Of a stretch of 9,817 nucleotides of DNA, positions 1-6,033 are shown one piece after another. Under the pieces are notes generated by a model. That model was not told where the DNA came from, searched no databases, and saw only the letters and a list, made by a program, of their open reading frames with translations. The translations under genes and the position numbers were made by a program. Origin of the DNA: Actinomycetes bacterium (GTDB taxonomy: Bacteria; Actinomycetota; Actinomycetes; Mycobacteriales; Mycobacteriaceae); assembly GCA_022600695.1 (NCBI GenBank), contig JAHZJY010000164.1, forward strand, positions 1 through 9,817, given 5' to 3'. How positions within the stretch are numbered: the first letter of the stretch is position 1; every line of letters begins with the position of its first letter.

Positions 1-1016
1 CCCCGGAAGCGCTCGACGCGGCCCAGGGCTTCATCGCGATGGATCCGCCGCGGCACACCAAGATCCGCCGACTGATGGCGGCGGCCTTCACTCCCAAACA
101 ACTGGCGCGCATCGACACCCACATCGTCGCCAACTCCCGGCGCATCGTCGACGATATCGCCGACAAGGGCGAGGTCGACTTCGTCACCGACGTGGCCGCC
201 CTGGTTCCCATGAACAACATCTGCGACATGGTCGGCATCCCGGAGAAACACCGCCACACCATCGCCTACGAATCCCAGTTCGCCGACGGCTGGCGCGACC
301 CGCGGCTGTTGCAGGGTGCCGATCCGTTGGCCCGGGTGTTCCAGACCATCACCACCGTCCACGCAATCGCCCATGAGCTGATCGTCGCCCGCCGCGACAA
401 GCCCGAGAACGACCTGATGACCGCCATGGTCCAGGCCGAGGTCGACGGCGAACGACTCACCGACGACGACATCTCGTCGATCTTCGCCCTGCTGATCATC
501 GCCGGCAACGACACCACCCGACAGTCCATCGCTCACGGGATGAAGGCTCTGACCGATTTCCCCGAGCAGCGGGCTTGGCTGATGGAGGATCTGGACGGCC
601 GCCTGCCGATCGCAGTCGAGGAGATCATCCGCTGGGCAACCCCCATCATGACCTTCCGCCGGACCGCCGCCCACGACACCGAACTCGGCGGCCACCACAT
701 CACCGAGGGTGACAAGGTGATCATGTTCTACTCCTCGGCCAATATGGACACCGCGGTCTTCGACCACCCCGAGCAGTTGAACCTCTCCCGTTCGCCGAAC
801 AAGCACGTGGCCTTCGGCGGCGGCGGTATCCACCACTGCCTCGGCGCCCAACTGGCCCGCCGTCAGATCAACGCCACCTTCCGCGAACTGCTCACCCGGC
901 TGCCCGATATCCACACCGTCGGCGAGCCGGAATTGGGTAACGGCAACTTCTTCCATACCGTGATGTCCATGACCGCACGGTTCACCCCCGAGACCTCGAA
1001 GACCTCAGCGCGATGA
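1..1016 (+). CDS. Cytochrome P450, CYP124/125/142-like (5' end outside window)
   Basis: Heme monooxygenase, 5' truncated by the window edge. The frame is open from base 3, so the ATG at 39 (in FIAMDPPRHTK) is an internal Met of the conserved MDPP-HT-R segment and not the start. Counting that Met as 1, the I-helix oxygen-activation motif AGNDTT is at 155-160, a K-helix ExxR lies in VEEIIRW, and the heme-binding loop FGGGGIHHCLGA carries the axial Cys267 (codon 837-839). The AGNDTTRQS I-helix, the EEIIRWATP segment and the style of the heme loop resemble mycobacterial CYP124/CYP125/CYP142-type enzymes, which hydroxylate sterol side chains or methyl-branched lipids. The actual substrate cannot be read from the sequence. 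Assuming a usual length near 400-420 residues, roughly 80 N-terminal residues are missing. The stop overlaps the start of the ferredoxin gene (ATGA, 1013-1016), which indicates co-translation with its likely electron donor. Confidence 0.95.
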   Translation, partial: PEALDAAQGFIAMDPPRHTKIRRLMAAAFTPKQLARIDTHIVANSRRIVDDIADKGEVDFVTDVAALVPMNNICDMVGIPEKHRHTIAYESQFADGWRDPRLLQGADPLARVFQTITTVHAIAHELIVARRDKPENDLMTAMVQAEVDGERLTDDDISSIFALLIIAGNDTTRQSIAHGMKALTDFPEQRAWLMEDLDGRLPIAVEEIIRWATPIMTFRRTAAHDTELGGHHITEGDKVIMFYSSANMDTAVFDHPEQLNLSRSPNKHVAFGGGGIHHCLGAQLARRQINATFRELLTRLPDIHTVGEPELGNGNFFHTVMSMTARFTPETSKTSAR

Positions 1017-1204
1017 AGATCGTCGTCGACCGAAGCCTCTGTTCCTCTATCGGCCTATGCGAGGCGACCGCGCCCGACATCTTCGAGATCGGGCCCGACG
1101 GTGCGCTGCACATCATGCTCGACGACATCCCCGAGACCCGGCGGATCGATCTCGAGCAGGCCTGCGAGAACTGCCCCACCCAGGCACTCAGCATCCAGGA
1201 GTGA
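1013..1204 (+). CDS. 3Fe-4S ferredoxin, P450 redox partner
   Basis: Small acidic electron-transfer protein of 63 residues, the normal size for P450-linked mycobacterial ferredoxins. The expected [3Fe-4S] ligands are Cys10 and Cys16 (C-SSIGL-C) and Cys54 followed by Pro55 (ENCPTQAL). The residue in the fourth ligand position of the CxxXxxC motif, which varies between mycobacterial ferredoxins, is Ile13, so a 3Fe-4S rather than 4Fe-4S cluster is expected. Cys51 is an additional cysteine three residues before Cys54. The ATG at 1013 is chosen because it gives the compact family start (MKIVVDRSLC) and overlaps the P450 stop by four bases. Its job is presumably to pass electrons from a ferredoxin reductase, not present in the window, to the adjacent P450. 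A longer reading from 1057 in another frame is an artefact of high G+C. Confidence 0.93.
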   Translation: MKIVVDRSLCSSIGLCEATAPDIFEIGPDGALHIMLDDIPETRRIDLEQACENCPTQALSIQE

Positions 1205-1741
1205 TCAGCCCGCCCCCTCGGGCGCCAGCTGATCCACCGGCGGGAACAACGCCTGAACCGGCCGGATCCAGGCCGCGACCCGCTCCTCGGCGTTCGAGTT
1301 GGCCCCGCCGCATGCCGAGCCCTCCAGCGCGGGCCCGCCGTCGCTGACCGACAGCGCAAAACCGGTTCCGCCGGTGCAACCCTGCTCGGGTTCCTCGATG
1401 ACGATGCCGTCGAGGTCGGCGATGGTGTTCGTCAGCTGTTCCCAGACCCGGGGAGGCGTCGGCGCGGTCCGATCAGCGAGCACCGTGCCATAGCTGTCGA
1501 CGACGATGCGGGCGGCATTGCGGTCGACGGTGATCACAAAGCTGCGGTGGTACGGGGGCGGCACCGAGGAGTCGCGGAAGGCGTAGGTCACCGTCGCATC
1601 GGCGGGCAGGCCGGCGGCGGTCGGGGGCTGGCTCACTGGTCGCTCGCTTTCCTCGGGGCGGGCCGTGCACGCTGCCATCGACAGGATCAGCGCGGCCATC
1701 AGCACGCAGATCGGTGAGAGGCGCAGCACTCGGCGTTTCAC
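1205..1741 (-). CDS. Putative lipoprotein of unknown function
   Basis: Conserved-looking extracytoplasmic lipoprotein of 178 residues from a GTG at 1741-1739. The N-terminus is a lipoprotein signal: basic start VKRRVLR, hydrophobic SPICVLMAALILS, and lipobox MAAC with lipidated Cys25. The mature part begins with a Pro/Glu/Ser-rich linker, then a compact domain around TVTYAFRDSSVPPPYHRSF, followed by two cysteines (EQGCTGG and GSACGG) that could form a disulfide. I do not recognise the domain. The frame is open upstream to 1957, but a longer start (for example the ATG at 1795) would place a long unstructured stretch before the signal peptide and overlap the divergent gene, so the GTG is preferred. 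A weak -10-like GAAACT (1753-1748) ends six bases before this GTG, suggesting a leaderless mRNA. Its stop codon abuts the ferredoxin stop. Confidence 0.75.
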   Translation of the reverse strand: MKRRVLRLSPICVLMAALILSMAACTARPEESERPVSQPPTAAGLPADATVTYAFRDSSVPPPYHRSFVITVDRNAARIVVDSYGTVLADRTAPTPPRVWEQLTNTIADLDGIVIEEPEQGCTGGTGFALSVSDGGPALEGSACGGANSNAEERVAAWIRPVQALFPPVDQLAPEGAG

Positions 1742-1793
1742 CGCACCAGTTTCTGCTACCCGATTGGATGGGGTGGCGGTAGGTTCACTGCCC
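1742..1793. promoter_or_regulatory. 52-bp divergent promoter region
   Basis: This short gap separates the divergent lipoprotein (-) and membrane protein (+) genes. On the plus strand TAGGTT at 1780-1785 fits the mycobacterial -10 consensus TAnnnT and would start transcription close to the ATG at 1794. On the minus strand the weaker GAAACT (1753-1748) lies six bases before the GTG at 1741. No clear Shine-Dalgarno sequence precedes either start, which fits leaderless transcripts. No convincing -35 boxes were found. The -10 calls rest on short matches. Confidence 0.45.
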
Positions 1794-2672
1794 ATGCGCG
1801 CCGCCAACACCCGCGAGGACCTCCAACACCGCCTCGATGAACGCAGGCGGCGCCTCACCGACTCCCGCGCACTGGGCCCGGTCGCGGCGGTCATCGCCCG
1901 ATTCAAGGAGATCGATGGCGGCACCCAGGGGGTGCTGATGTCGGTGCAGCTGTTCACTGTTGTGATCCCGCTGATGATCCTCGGGTTCAGTTATTTCAGC
2001 GGGTTCGCCGAGAATGCCAGTCCCGGCACCGTCTGGATCCGCGAATTGGGCTTGGATGGGCCGACCAGCGAGAGCGTTCGCATCGCGTTCGGAGACACCG
2101 CCGGTATCCAATCGTATTGGACTCTGCTCGGGATTGCCGCGTTTCTGTTCTGGGGAATCCCGATGTCGATCATGGTGGCGGGCATGTTCGCCAAAGCCTG
2201 GGAACGCGAGCATTTCAGCACCGGACGGCGGCTGGCCCGCGGCGCCCTGTGGTTCGCGCTGTATCTGACGATGATCGTGCTGCGGGAGCGGATCGCCTAC
2301 GGCGCGGACTACAGCGGCCTCACCCAACTGCTGATGTTCGTGATCTCCCTGGTGCCGGTGTGGGTGTTCTGGTCGCTGACCCCGGTGGTGCTGGTTCGCG
2401 ACGGCGGCCGGGGCTTCAAATACCTTGCGCTGGCCGGACTCGCCGGGGTCGTGATCGACGGCATCATCATCCCGGTGGCGGGAAGGCTGATCTTTCCCGC
2501 GGTGATCGACGCGTGGACCGAGTTCGGCCCCATCGGCGTCGCGATGGCTTTGATGACGTGGTGCGGGGTGATCGGTACCGGGTGGGTGATCACCGCCTGC
2601 GTCGGGGCGGTGCTCTGGGAACGCACCGCCCCGACGACGACGGTCATCGAGGCCCAGACTGCCGAGGCCTGA
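1794..2672 (+). CDS. Six-helix inner-membrane protein, YihY/BrkB-like
   Basis: Integral membrane protein of 292 residues. The frame is open upstream to 1665, but the ATG at 1794 is chosen because upstream codons overlap the divergent lipoprotein's signal sequence and a TAGGTT -10-like box sits just before it. After a charged amphipathic N-terminus (about 1-45) there are about six hydrophobic segments: around VLMSVQLFTVVIPLMIL (47-63), the segment after IQSYW (about 108-132), GALWFALYLTMIVL (about 150-165), LLMFVISLVPVWVFW, the stretch around YLALAGLAGVV, and a C-terminal segment after FGPIGVAMALMTW. This order, with a C-terminal FGPIG-(hydrophobic)-W helix, resembles the YihY/UPF0761 (BrkB-like) family, whose biochemical role is not settled. 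The match is by overall pattern, not a diagnostic motif, so another membrane family is possible. The gene converges on the vWA gene with an 11-base gap. Confidence 0.75.
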   Translation: MRAANTREDLQHRLDERRRRLTDSRALGPVAAVIARFKEIDGGTQGVLMSVQLFTVVIPLMILGFSYFSGFAENASPGTVWIRELGLDGPTSESVRIAFGDTAGIQSYWTLLGIAAFLFWGIPMSIMVAGMFAKAWEREHFSTGRRLARGALWFALYLTMIVLRERIAYGADYSGLTQLLMFVISLVPVWVFWSLTPVVLVRDGGRGFKYLALAGLAGVVIDGIIIPVAGRLIFPAVIDAWTEFGPIGVAMALMTWCGVIGTGWVITACVGAVLWERTAPTTTVIEAQTAEA

Positions 2673-2683
2673 GGACGGCGGGT

Positions 2684-3322
2684 CTACTCCCCCATGGCCG
2701 CTTTGCGATCCTCATCGGTGAAGCCGCCCCTGAAGAACCCGCCGGCGCGGCCGTCCGAGATAACCGCAGTGGTCAACTTGTAGGCAAGCGAATTGGTGCC
2801 GTAGTCCTTGTCGTTGTAGGTCATCGCGAACCTGGCGTCCACTCCCATCCGCCGCCCGACCCCGACGGCGTCAATATTGGCACCGAGGAAGATGAACTCC
2901 CAGCCGTAGACCTCCCGCTGCTGAGTGATCAGACGCTGCACATCGTCCCAATTCCAGTGTTGGCTGGCGTTTTCCATGCCGTCGGTCATGATCAGGCAGA
3001 CCACCTGACCCGGGCGCTCATGTTCGGGCAGTGCCGAGAGTTGCTGTCCCACTTCGGTGATGAACCGTCCGGCGGCATCGAGCAGCGCCGTCATCCCGCC
3101 CGGCTCGACGGTGAACTCCGGCACCGCTTCGATATCGGTGGGCGGGTAAAGCACCTCGTAGCCGGTGTCGAACTGAGCCAGCGTCACCTGACAGTGGCCG
3201 GGATTGCCGCGCTGCTCCTCGATGAGTTCGCGCCAGCCGTCCTCGGTGGCTTCCTTGGACTGCGACATCGAACCGGAGCGGTCGAGCAGGGCGGCGATCA
3301 GGGTCTTGGCGGGATCGGTCAT
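2684..3322 (-). CDS. von Willebrand factor A (vWA) domain protein
   Basis: Soluble protein of 212 residues made almost entirely of one vWA domain, a metal-dependent protein-binding fold. The MIDAS metal site is visible: DRSGS at 14-18 (DxSxS), a Thr in PGGMTALLD, and an Asp in LIMTDGMEN. The late motif EFIFLGANIDAVGVGRRMG is typical of bacterial cytoplasmic vWA proteins of the YegL-like kind. There is no signal peptide or transmembrane helix. The ATG at 3322-3320 is chosen because GGAAGG (3333-3328) lies five bases upstream and because MTDPAKTLIAALLDRSGSM puts the first beta strand at the N-terminus as usual. The frame stays open to 3577, but the extra sequence has no domain character and would lie upstream of the predicted transcription start. 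Binding partner unknown. No AAA+ ATPase (MoxR-type) gene is adjacent, unlike many vWA operons. Confidence 0.9.
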   Translation of the reverse strand: MTDPAKTLIAALLDRSGSMSQSKEATEDGWRELIEEQRGNPGHCQVTLAQFDTGYEVLYPPTDIEAVPEFTVEPGGMTALLDAAGRFITEVGQQLSALPEHERPGQVVCLIMTDGMENASQHWNWDDVQRLITQQREVYGWEFIFLGANIDAVGVGRRMGVDARFAMTYNDKDYGTNSLAYKLTTAVISDGRAGGFFRGGFTDEDRKAAMGE

Positions 3323-3439
3323 GGGCACCTTCCAATTGGGTCGACGAAAGCCGGCACAAGGCATGGGGAATAGACCCCCGATAGCGTTGAGAAAGCCCCC
3401 GACAGTGAATTTGCGGCCATCGAACCGGCCACAGCTGAT
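3323..3439 (-). promoter_or_regulatory. Putative long 5' leader of the vWA mRNA
   Basis: If transcription starts about seven bases after the TATAAT box at 3451-3446, the vWA mRNA would carry about 117 nt before its ATG. The leader contains two near-identical G-rich blocks (plus-strand CCCCCGATAG at 3375-3384 and CCCCCGACAG at 3396-3405, 21 bases apart) and a small GGGG/CCCC hairpin possibility near 3365-3379. I do not recognise a known riboswitch class. An in-frame ATG at 3364-3362 exists but lacks a good ribosome binding site. Confidence 0.35.
3375..3405. repeat. Two 10-bp direct repeats at 21-bp period
   Basis: CCCCCGATAG (3375-3384) and CCCCCGACAG (3396-3405) match at nine of ten positions and start 21 bases apart, which is two helical turns, so both copies face the same side of the DNA. 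This spacing is typical of paired binding sites for a dimeric regulator, but two copies of a C-rich word can occur by chance in this base composition. Confidence 0.4.
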
Positions 3440-3445
3440 AGCCCA

Positions 3446-3474
3446 ATTATAGCGTCTAAGCTGGGCTTTTGCAC
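3446..3474 (-). promoter_or_regulatory. Candidate promoter of the vWA gene
   Basis: On the minus strand a perfect TATAAT lies at 3451-3446, in a conspicuously AT-rich patch (plus strand CCCAATTATAGCG) inside G+C-rich DNA. With a 17-base spacer the -35 position (3474-3469) reads GTGCAA, only a weak match to TTGACA, which is common for actinobacterial sigma-A promoters. Predicted start is near 3439. Confidence 0.6.
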
Positions 3475-3574
3475 TCGCGGCGAGCAGATTGACCGGCGTC
3501 ACAACGACCGGATTCCGCCCCGTCCGAGCGGCCATCCTCTCCGCGGGGTGAACAAGGGTTTCCCGCCAGTTGAA

Positions 3575-3590
3575 CACCTGTTGTCAGGTG
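3575..3590. promoter_or_regulatory. Perfect dyad CACCTG-TTGT-CAGGTG
   Basis: A perfect 6-bp inverted repeat with a 4-base spacer, centred about 54 bases upstream of the HAD lipoprotein start. It could be an operator for a dimeric repressor or a small RNA hairpin. The arms can extend by GAA/TTC if two bulged G bases are allowed. It does not match the KstR (AACnnGTT) or DosR consensus. No regulator gene lies next to it. Confidence 0.45.
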
Positions 3591-3636
3591 GGTTCTCCCG
3601 CCTCGACCGGCCCCACGAACCGGGCACACTCCCACC

Positions 3637-4923
3637 ATGACGCGTGCCCTCTGCGCCGCCGCCGCGGTGCTCACCCTGTCAGCATGTTCCAGCAATCCCC
3701 CGGCGCCGACCACAGCCGGCACCAACGACGGCTCGGGCACCGGCACGAGCACTGCCGCCGTGGCCGACGCGAGCGTTCCGGCCCTCGACCGGGCCGGCTG
3801 GACCGAGTCGGTCTACACGACCCTTACCGAGACGATCATCGGTTCGGCCGGGCAGGGCAAGATCGTGGTCTTCGATTTCGACAACACCACTCAGGCCCGC
3901 GATATCGGCGAGGCTGTGCTGGCACAGGTGCAGCAAGCCAAGGTCATCGACCCGGCGTCGCTGAGTCCGGCGATGTTCCCGCCGTTCACGACCTCCGGCG
4001 GCGAGCCGATGACGATCACTGAGGGCGTGTCCGACTACTACGACGCCGTCCTGGACTCCGCCGGCGACGCCGACCCCTTCCGCGAATACTCCTCCCTCCC
4101 GATGCCGGCGACGGCCTTCACCGGTCGCACCCTGGCCGACTTCCTGGCCCAGACCGCCACCGTCTACGACAACGGCGCCGGCGCCAAAGATTTGACGTCC
4201 AACGATGAGTCGACGATCCTCGGCGCCGGCCGGCCCTTCATCTACCCGCAGATGGCCGACCTGTACGGCAACCTCCGTAGCAACGGCTACGACGTCTGGG
4301 TGGTATCGGCCGGCGTCGGGTGGGCGGTGCGCTGGATGGTGCAGAATGCCGTCAACCCGGCCATCGTGGCCAAGTACGGTCCCGACGCGGCCCTGCCGAT
4401 GGATCACGTCGTCGCCATCACCACCCTGCTCAAGGACCGCGAGACCGGAAAGCTGGTGTCGGACTACCAACTCACCCACCAGACGCCTGATGCCCGCTAC
4501 ATCAACCTGGAACCCACCCGGATGTCGCAACTGGAGATCACCGCGATTCCCGACGGTGTGGCGTCGTGGCGTGGCGGCAAGGCCGGCGCGATCGACAACA
4601 TCATCACCCGCGGCGAGTTGTTCATGGTCGCCGGTGACTCGATGGGCGATGTCGAGATGCTCGCCCGGGCCACCAATCGGCTGGTGATCAGCCGGATGAA
4701 CAAACCTGCTCTGGCCGAGGGCTTCGCCGACGAGATCGCCAAGGCCCCGGACGCGAACTGGATGCTGCAACCCACGATCAACTCAGCACCCGTCGGCTTC
4801 CTGGAGACCAAATGCCAGATGGCCGACAAAACCGCCGGCAACGGCGACCTGACGGCCACGACCGACAAGTCTCTCGGGGTCCTCGACGGCACCGGCCGGC
4901 TGGGTTCGTTCACCAGCTGCTGA
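3637..4923 (+). CDS. HAD-family phosphatase lipoprotein, SerB-like
   Basis: Predicted lipid-anchored, extracytoplasmic phosphohydrolase of 428 residues. MTRALCAAAAVLTLSAC is a lipoprotein signal with lipobox LSAC and Cys17, followed by a Thr/Ser/Gly-rich linker to about residue 45. The HAD catalytic set is complete: motif I DFDNT with nucleophile Asp80 and Asp82, motif II Ser224 in VVSAG, motif III Lys315 in WRGGKAG, and motif IV GDSMGD with Asp334 and Asp338. The cap lies between motifs I and II (about 90-215), as in the phosphoserine-phosphatase-like branch. Two Cys near the C-terminus (ETKC and the final residue) could form a disulfide. Substrate unknown; a secreted phosphomonoesterase is the conservative reading. 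The start has no clear Shine-Dalgarno; CACACT at 3625-3630 suggests leaderless initiation. The gene is 30 bases before a ParB-like lipoprotein on the same strand. Confidence 0.9.
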   Translation: MTRALCAAAAVLTLSACSSNPPAPTTAGTNDGSGTGTSTAAVADASVPALDRAGWTESVYTTLTETIIGSAGQGKIVVFDFDNTTQARDIGEAVLAQVQQAKVIDPASLSPAMFPPFTTSGGEPMTITEGVSDYYDAVLDSAGDADPFREYSSLPMPATAFTGRTLADFLAQTATVYDNGAGAKDLTSNDESTILGAGRPFIYPQMADLYGNLRSNGYDVWVVSAGVGWAVRWMVQNAVNPAIVAKYGPDAALPMDHVVAITTLLKDRETGKLVSDYQLTHQTPDARYINLEPTRMSQLEITAIPDGVASWRGGKAGAIDNIITRGELFMVAGDSMGDVEMLARATNRLVISRMNKPALAEGFADEIAKAPDANWMLQPTINSAPVGFLETKCQMADKTAGNGDLTATTDKSLGVLDGTGRLGSFTSC

Positions 4924-4941
4924 AAATCTATCCACTGACAC

Positions 4942-4947
4942 GAGGGA
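4942..4947 (+). promoter_or_regulatory. Ribosome binding site GAGGGA
   Basis: GAGGGA lies six bases before the ATG at 4954 and fixes that start over the GTG at 4957. It is consistent with translation as the second gene of a bicistronic mRNA. Confidence 0.6.
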
Positions 4948-4953
4948 ATCAAC

Positions 4954-5973
4954 ATGGTGGCCCTGGCTTTTGGCCGGACGATTGTTGCCGTGGGCGTCGC
5001 GCTGATGACGCTCACCGCATGCAGTACCCGCACCGAGAACCGACCCGCCGCAGCGGAATGCGCCCCGGAGAACCAGCGCTACTGCGCGGCCGCGGTCGGC
5101 GATCTGCTGGACGTCACCCTCGCCGACCTGCGCCCCACCCAGCCCTCGCTGGGCTACGACGAGGTCTACTACCGGTTGGGCCGCTACACCCTCGGCGAGG
5201 GCGCCGCCGATCAGTTGCCCGACCAGTGGTGCGCGACCAACGGCCAGCAGGGCCTGCAGTCGGCGACCCCCGGCGCCACGATCTCCGACCCCGCGTCGTT
5301 CACCTGCGCGGTGGCGGTCGGAGCGGAGACCGACGAGTCAAGAACCCCGATGAAGACCGTGGTCATCGGTCCTGGTGGACAGCTCTACCTCACCGACGGT
5401 CACCACACGCTGACCTCGTTCTGGGAGGCGCCCGGCGGGGGCCCTGACACTCCGGTGCGGCTGAAGGTCACCGGGAATCTGTCATCGTCGGAGCCGGAGG
5501 CGTTCTGGTCGGAGATGGTCGAGCGCGGCTGGACCTGGCTGCGCGACGCCGACGGCAACCCCGTTACCCCCGAACAACTCCCGACCAGCCTGGGCCTCAA
5601 ACAGTTCGCCAATGATCAGGACCGGGGCGTGTTGTACTTCGCTCGCGACGTCGGGTACCGCCAGGACGATGCCAGCCCCGCCTTCCAGGAGTTCTACTGG
5701 GCTCAATGGCTGCGCGACCAGACCGAGCCGAATCTGCGGCCGGCCGAGGTCAACCTCAATGAGTTGGCGCCGTATCAGACGCTCGTCGGAAACGTCAGCC
5801 GGGCGATGGTCGCGCTCAGCGACACCACCGAGATCGCCAACGGCCAGGACGCGAAGAGCCTCGGCAAACTGGAGACCTTCGGGCAGAAGGCCTTCGATGC
5901 GCTGCCGGCTCCCGTCGGCTCGGAGAAGCCGGGAAAGTTGGCCTACGCGATCGCCTACAAGGCGACTCTTTGA
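4954..5973 (+). CDS. ParB/Srx-like (ParBc_2) domain lipoprotein
   Basis: Predicted extracytoplasmic lipoprotein of 339 residues. The signal sequence ends in LTAC with lipidated Cys23. The mature protein has the layout of the ParBc_2 family (putative ParB-like nuclease fold): DVTLADLRPTQPSLGYDEVYYR near the start, a central strand VVIGPGGQLYLTDGHHTL with His150 and His151, then FWSEMVERGWTWLRDADG, and a C-terminal PAFQEFYWAQWLRDQ. Four cysteines between about residues 37 and 115 fit disulfides outside the cytoplasm. DNA partitioning is therefore unlikely. ParB/Srx-fold proteins include nucleotide-binding enzymes such as sulfiredoxin and the free-serine kinases SerK and SbnI, so a small-molecule enzymatic role is possible but unproven. 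It follows the SerB-like HAD lipoprotein by 30 bases and is probably in the same operon. Confidence 0.85.
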   Translation: MVALAFGRTIVAVGVALMTLTACSTRTENRPAAAECAPENQRYCAAAVGDLLDVTLADLRPTQPSLGYDEVYYRLGRYTLGEGAADQLPDQWCATNGQQGLQSATPGATISDPASFTCAVAVGAETDESRTPMKTVVIGPGGQLYLTDGHHTLTSFWEAPGGGPDTPVRLKVTGNLSSSEPEAFWSEMVERGWTWLRDADGNPVTPEQLPTSLGLKQFANDQDRGVLYFARDVGYRQDDASPAFQEFYWAQWLRDQTEPNLRPAEVNLNELAPYQTLVGNVSRAMVALSDTTEIANGQDAKSLGKLETFGQKAFDALPAPVGSEKPGKLAYAIAYKATL

Positions 5974-5976
5974 GTC
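5964..5976 (+). terminator. Small hairpin overlapping the stop codon
   Basis: GACTC-TTT-GAGTC forms a perfect 5-bp stem with a 3-base loop, and the TGA stop of the ParB-like gene (5971-5973) straddles the loop and right arm. There is no U-tract downstream, so this is at best a weak actinobacterial-style terminator or an mRNA end stabiliser. It could also be chance. Confidence 0.3.
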
Positions 5977-6021
5977 CGCAGCGGCGGTAACAGCACCGAC
6001 CGGTGGTAGGGGCCCTTCGCC

Positions 6022-6027
6022 TATGGT
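6022..6027 (+). promoter_or_regulatory. -10 box TATGGT for the second P450
   Basis: TATGGT matches TAnnnT and ends six bases before the GTG at 6034, so transcription would begin at or next to the start codon. No Shine-Dalgarno precedes that GTG. This supports both the start choice and independent transcription from the lipoprotein pair upstream. Confidence 0.55.
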
Positions 6028-6033
6028 TGGGCT

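Larger units (their letters stand above)
3440..3636. other. Intergenic region between vWA and HAD genes
   Basis: This is the upstream part of the gene-free stretch 3323-3636 between two divergent genes. It holds the vWA promoter at 3446-3474, the dyad at 3575-3590, and a weak -10-like CACACT (3625-3630) six bases before the HAD start. I found no coding frame with gene-like composition and no RNA gene. The minus-strand frame running up to 3577 reads through here but has no recognisable protein content. Confidence 0.6.

Noticed and set aside
1665..1793. Longer N-terminus for the membrane protein from 1665
   Set aside because: It would overlap the signal sequence and start of the divergent lipoprotein. 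The ATG at 1794 has a -10-like box just upstream and a family-like beginning.
2117..3373. A 418-codon plus-strand open frame spanning the ends of two convergent genes
   Set aside because: It covers both the membrane protein and the vWA gene in the wrong frame or strand, and its translation is Arg/Gly/Asp-rich with no recognisable fold.
3679..4770. A 363-codon open frame on the minus strand, antisense to the HAD gene
   Set aside because: The plus strand here has a full HAD motif set and a signal peptide. The antisense reading is Gly/His/Val/Arg-rich without any domain and is a by-product of high G+C codon use.
4954..5973. Chromosome-partitioning ParB
   Set aside because: It has a lipoprotein signal and several cysteines, lacks a helix-turn-helix DNA-binding domain, and has no ParA neighbour. 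It belongs to the distant ParBc_2 group.
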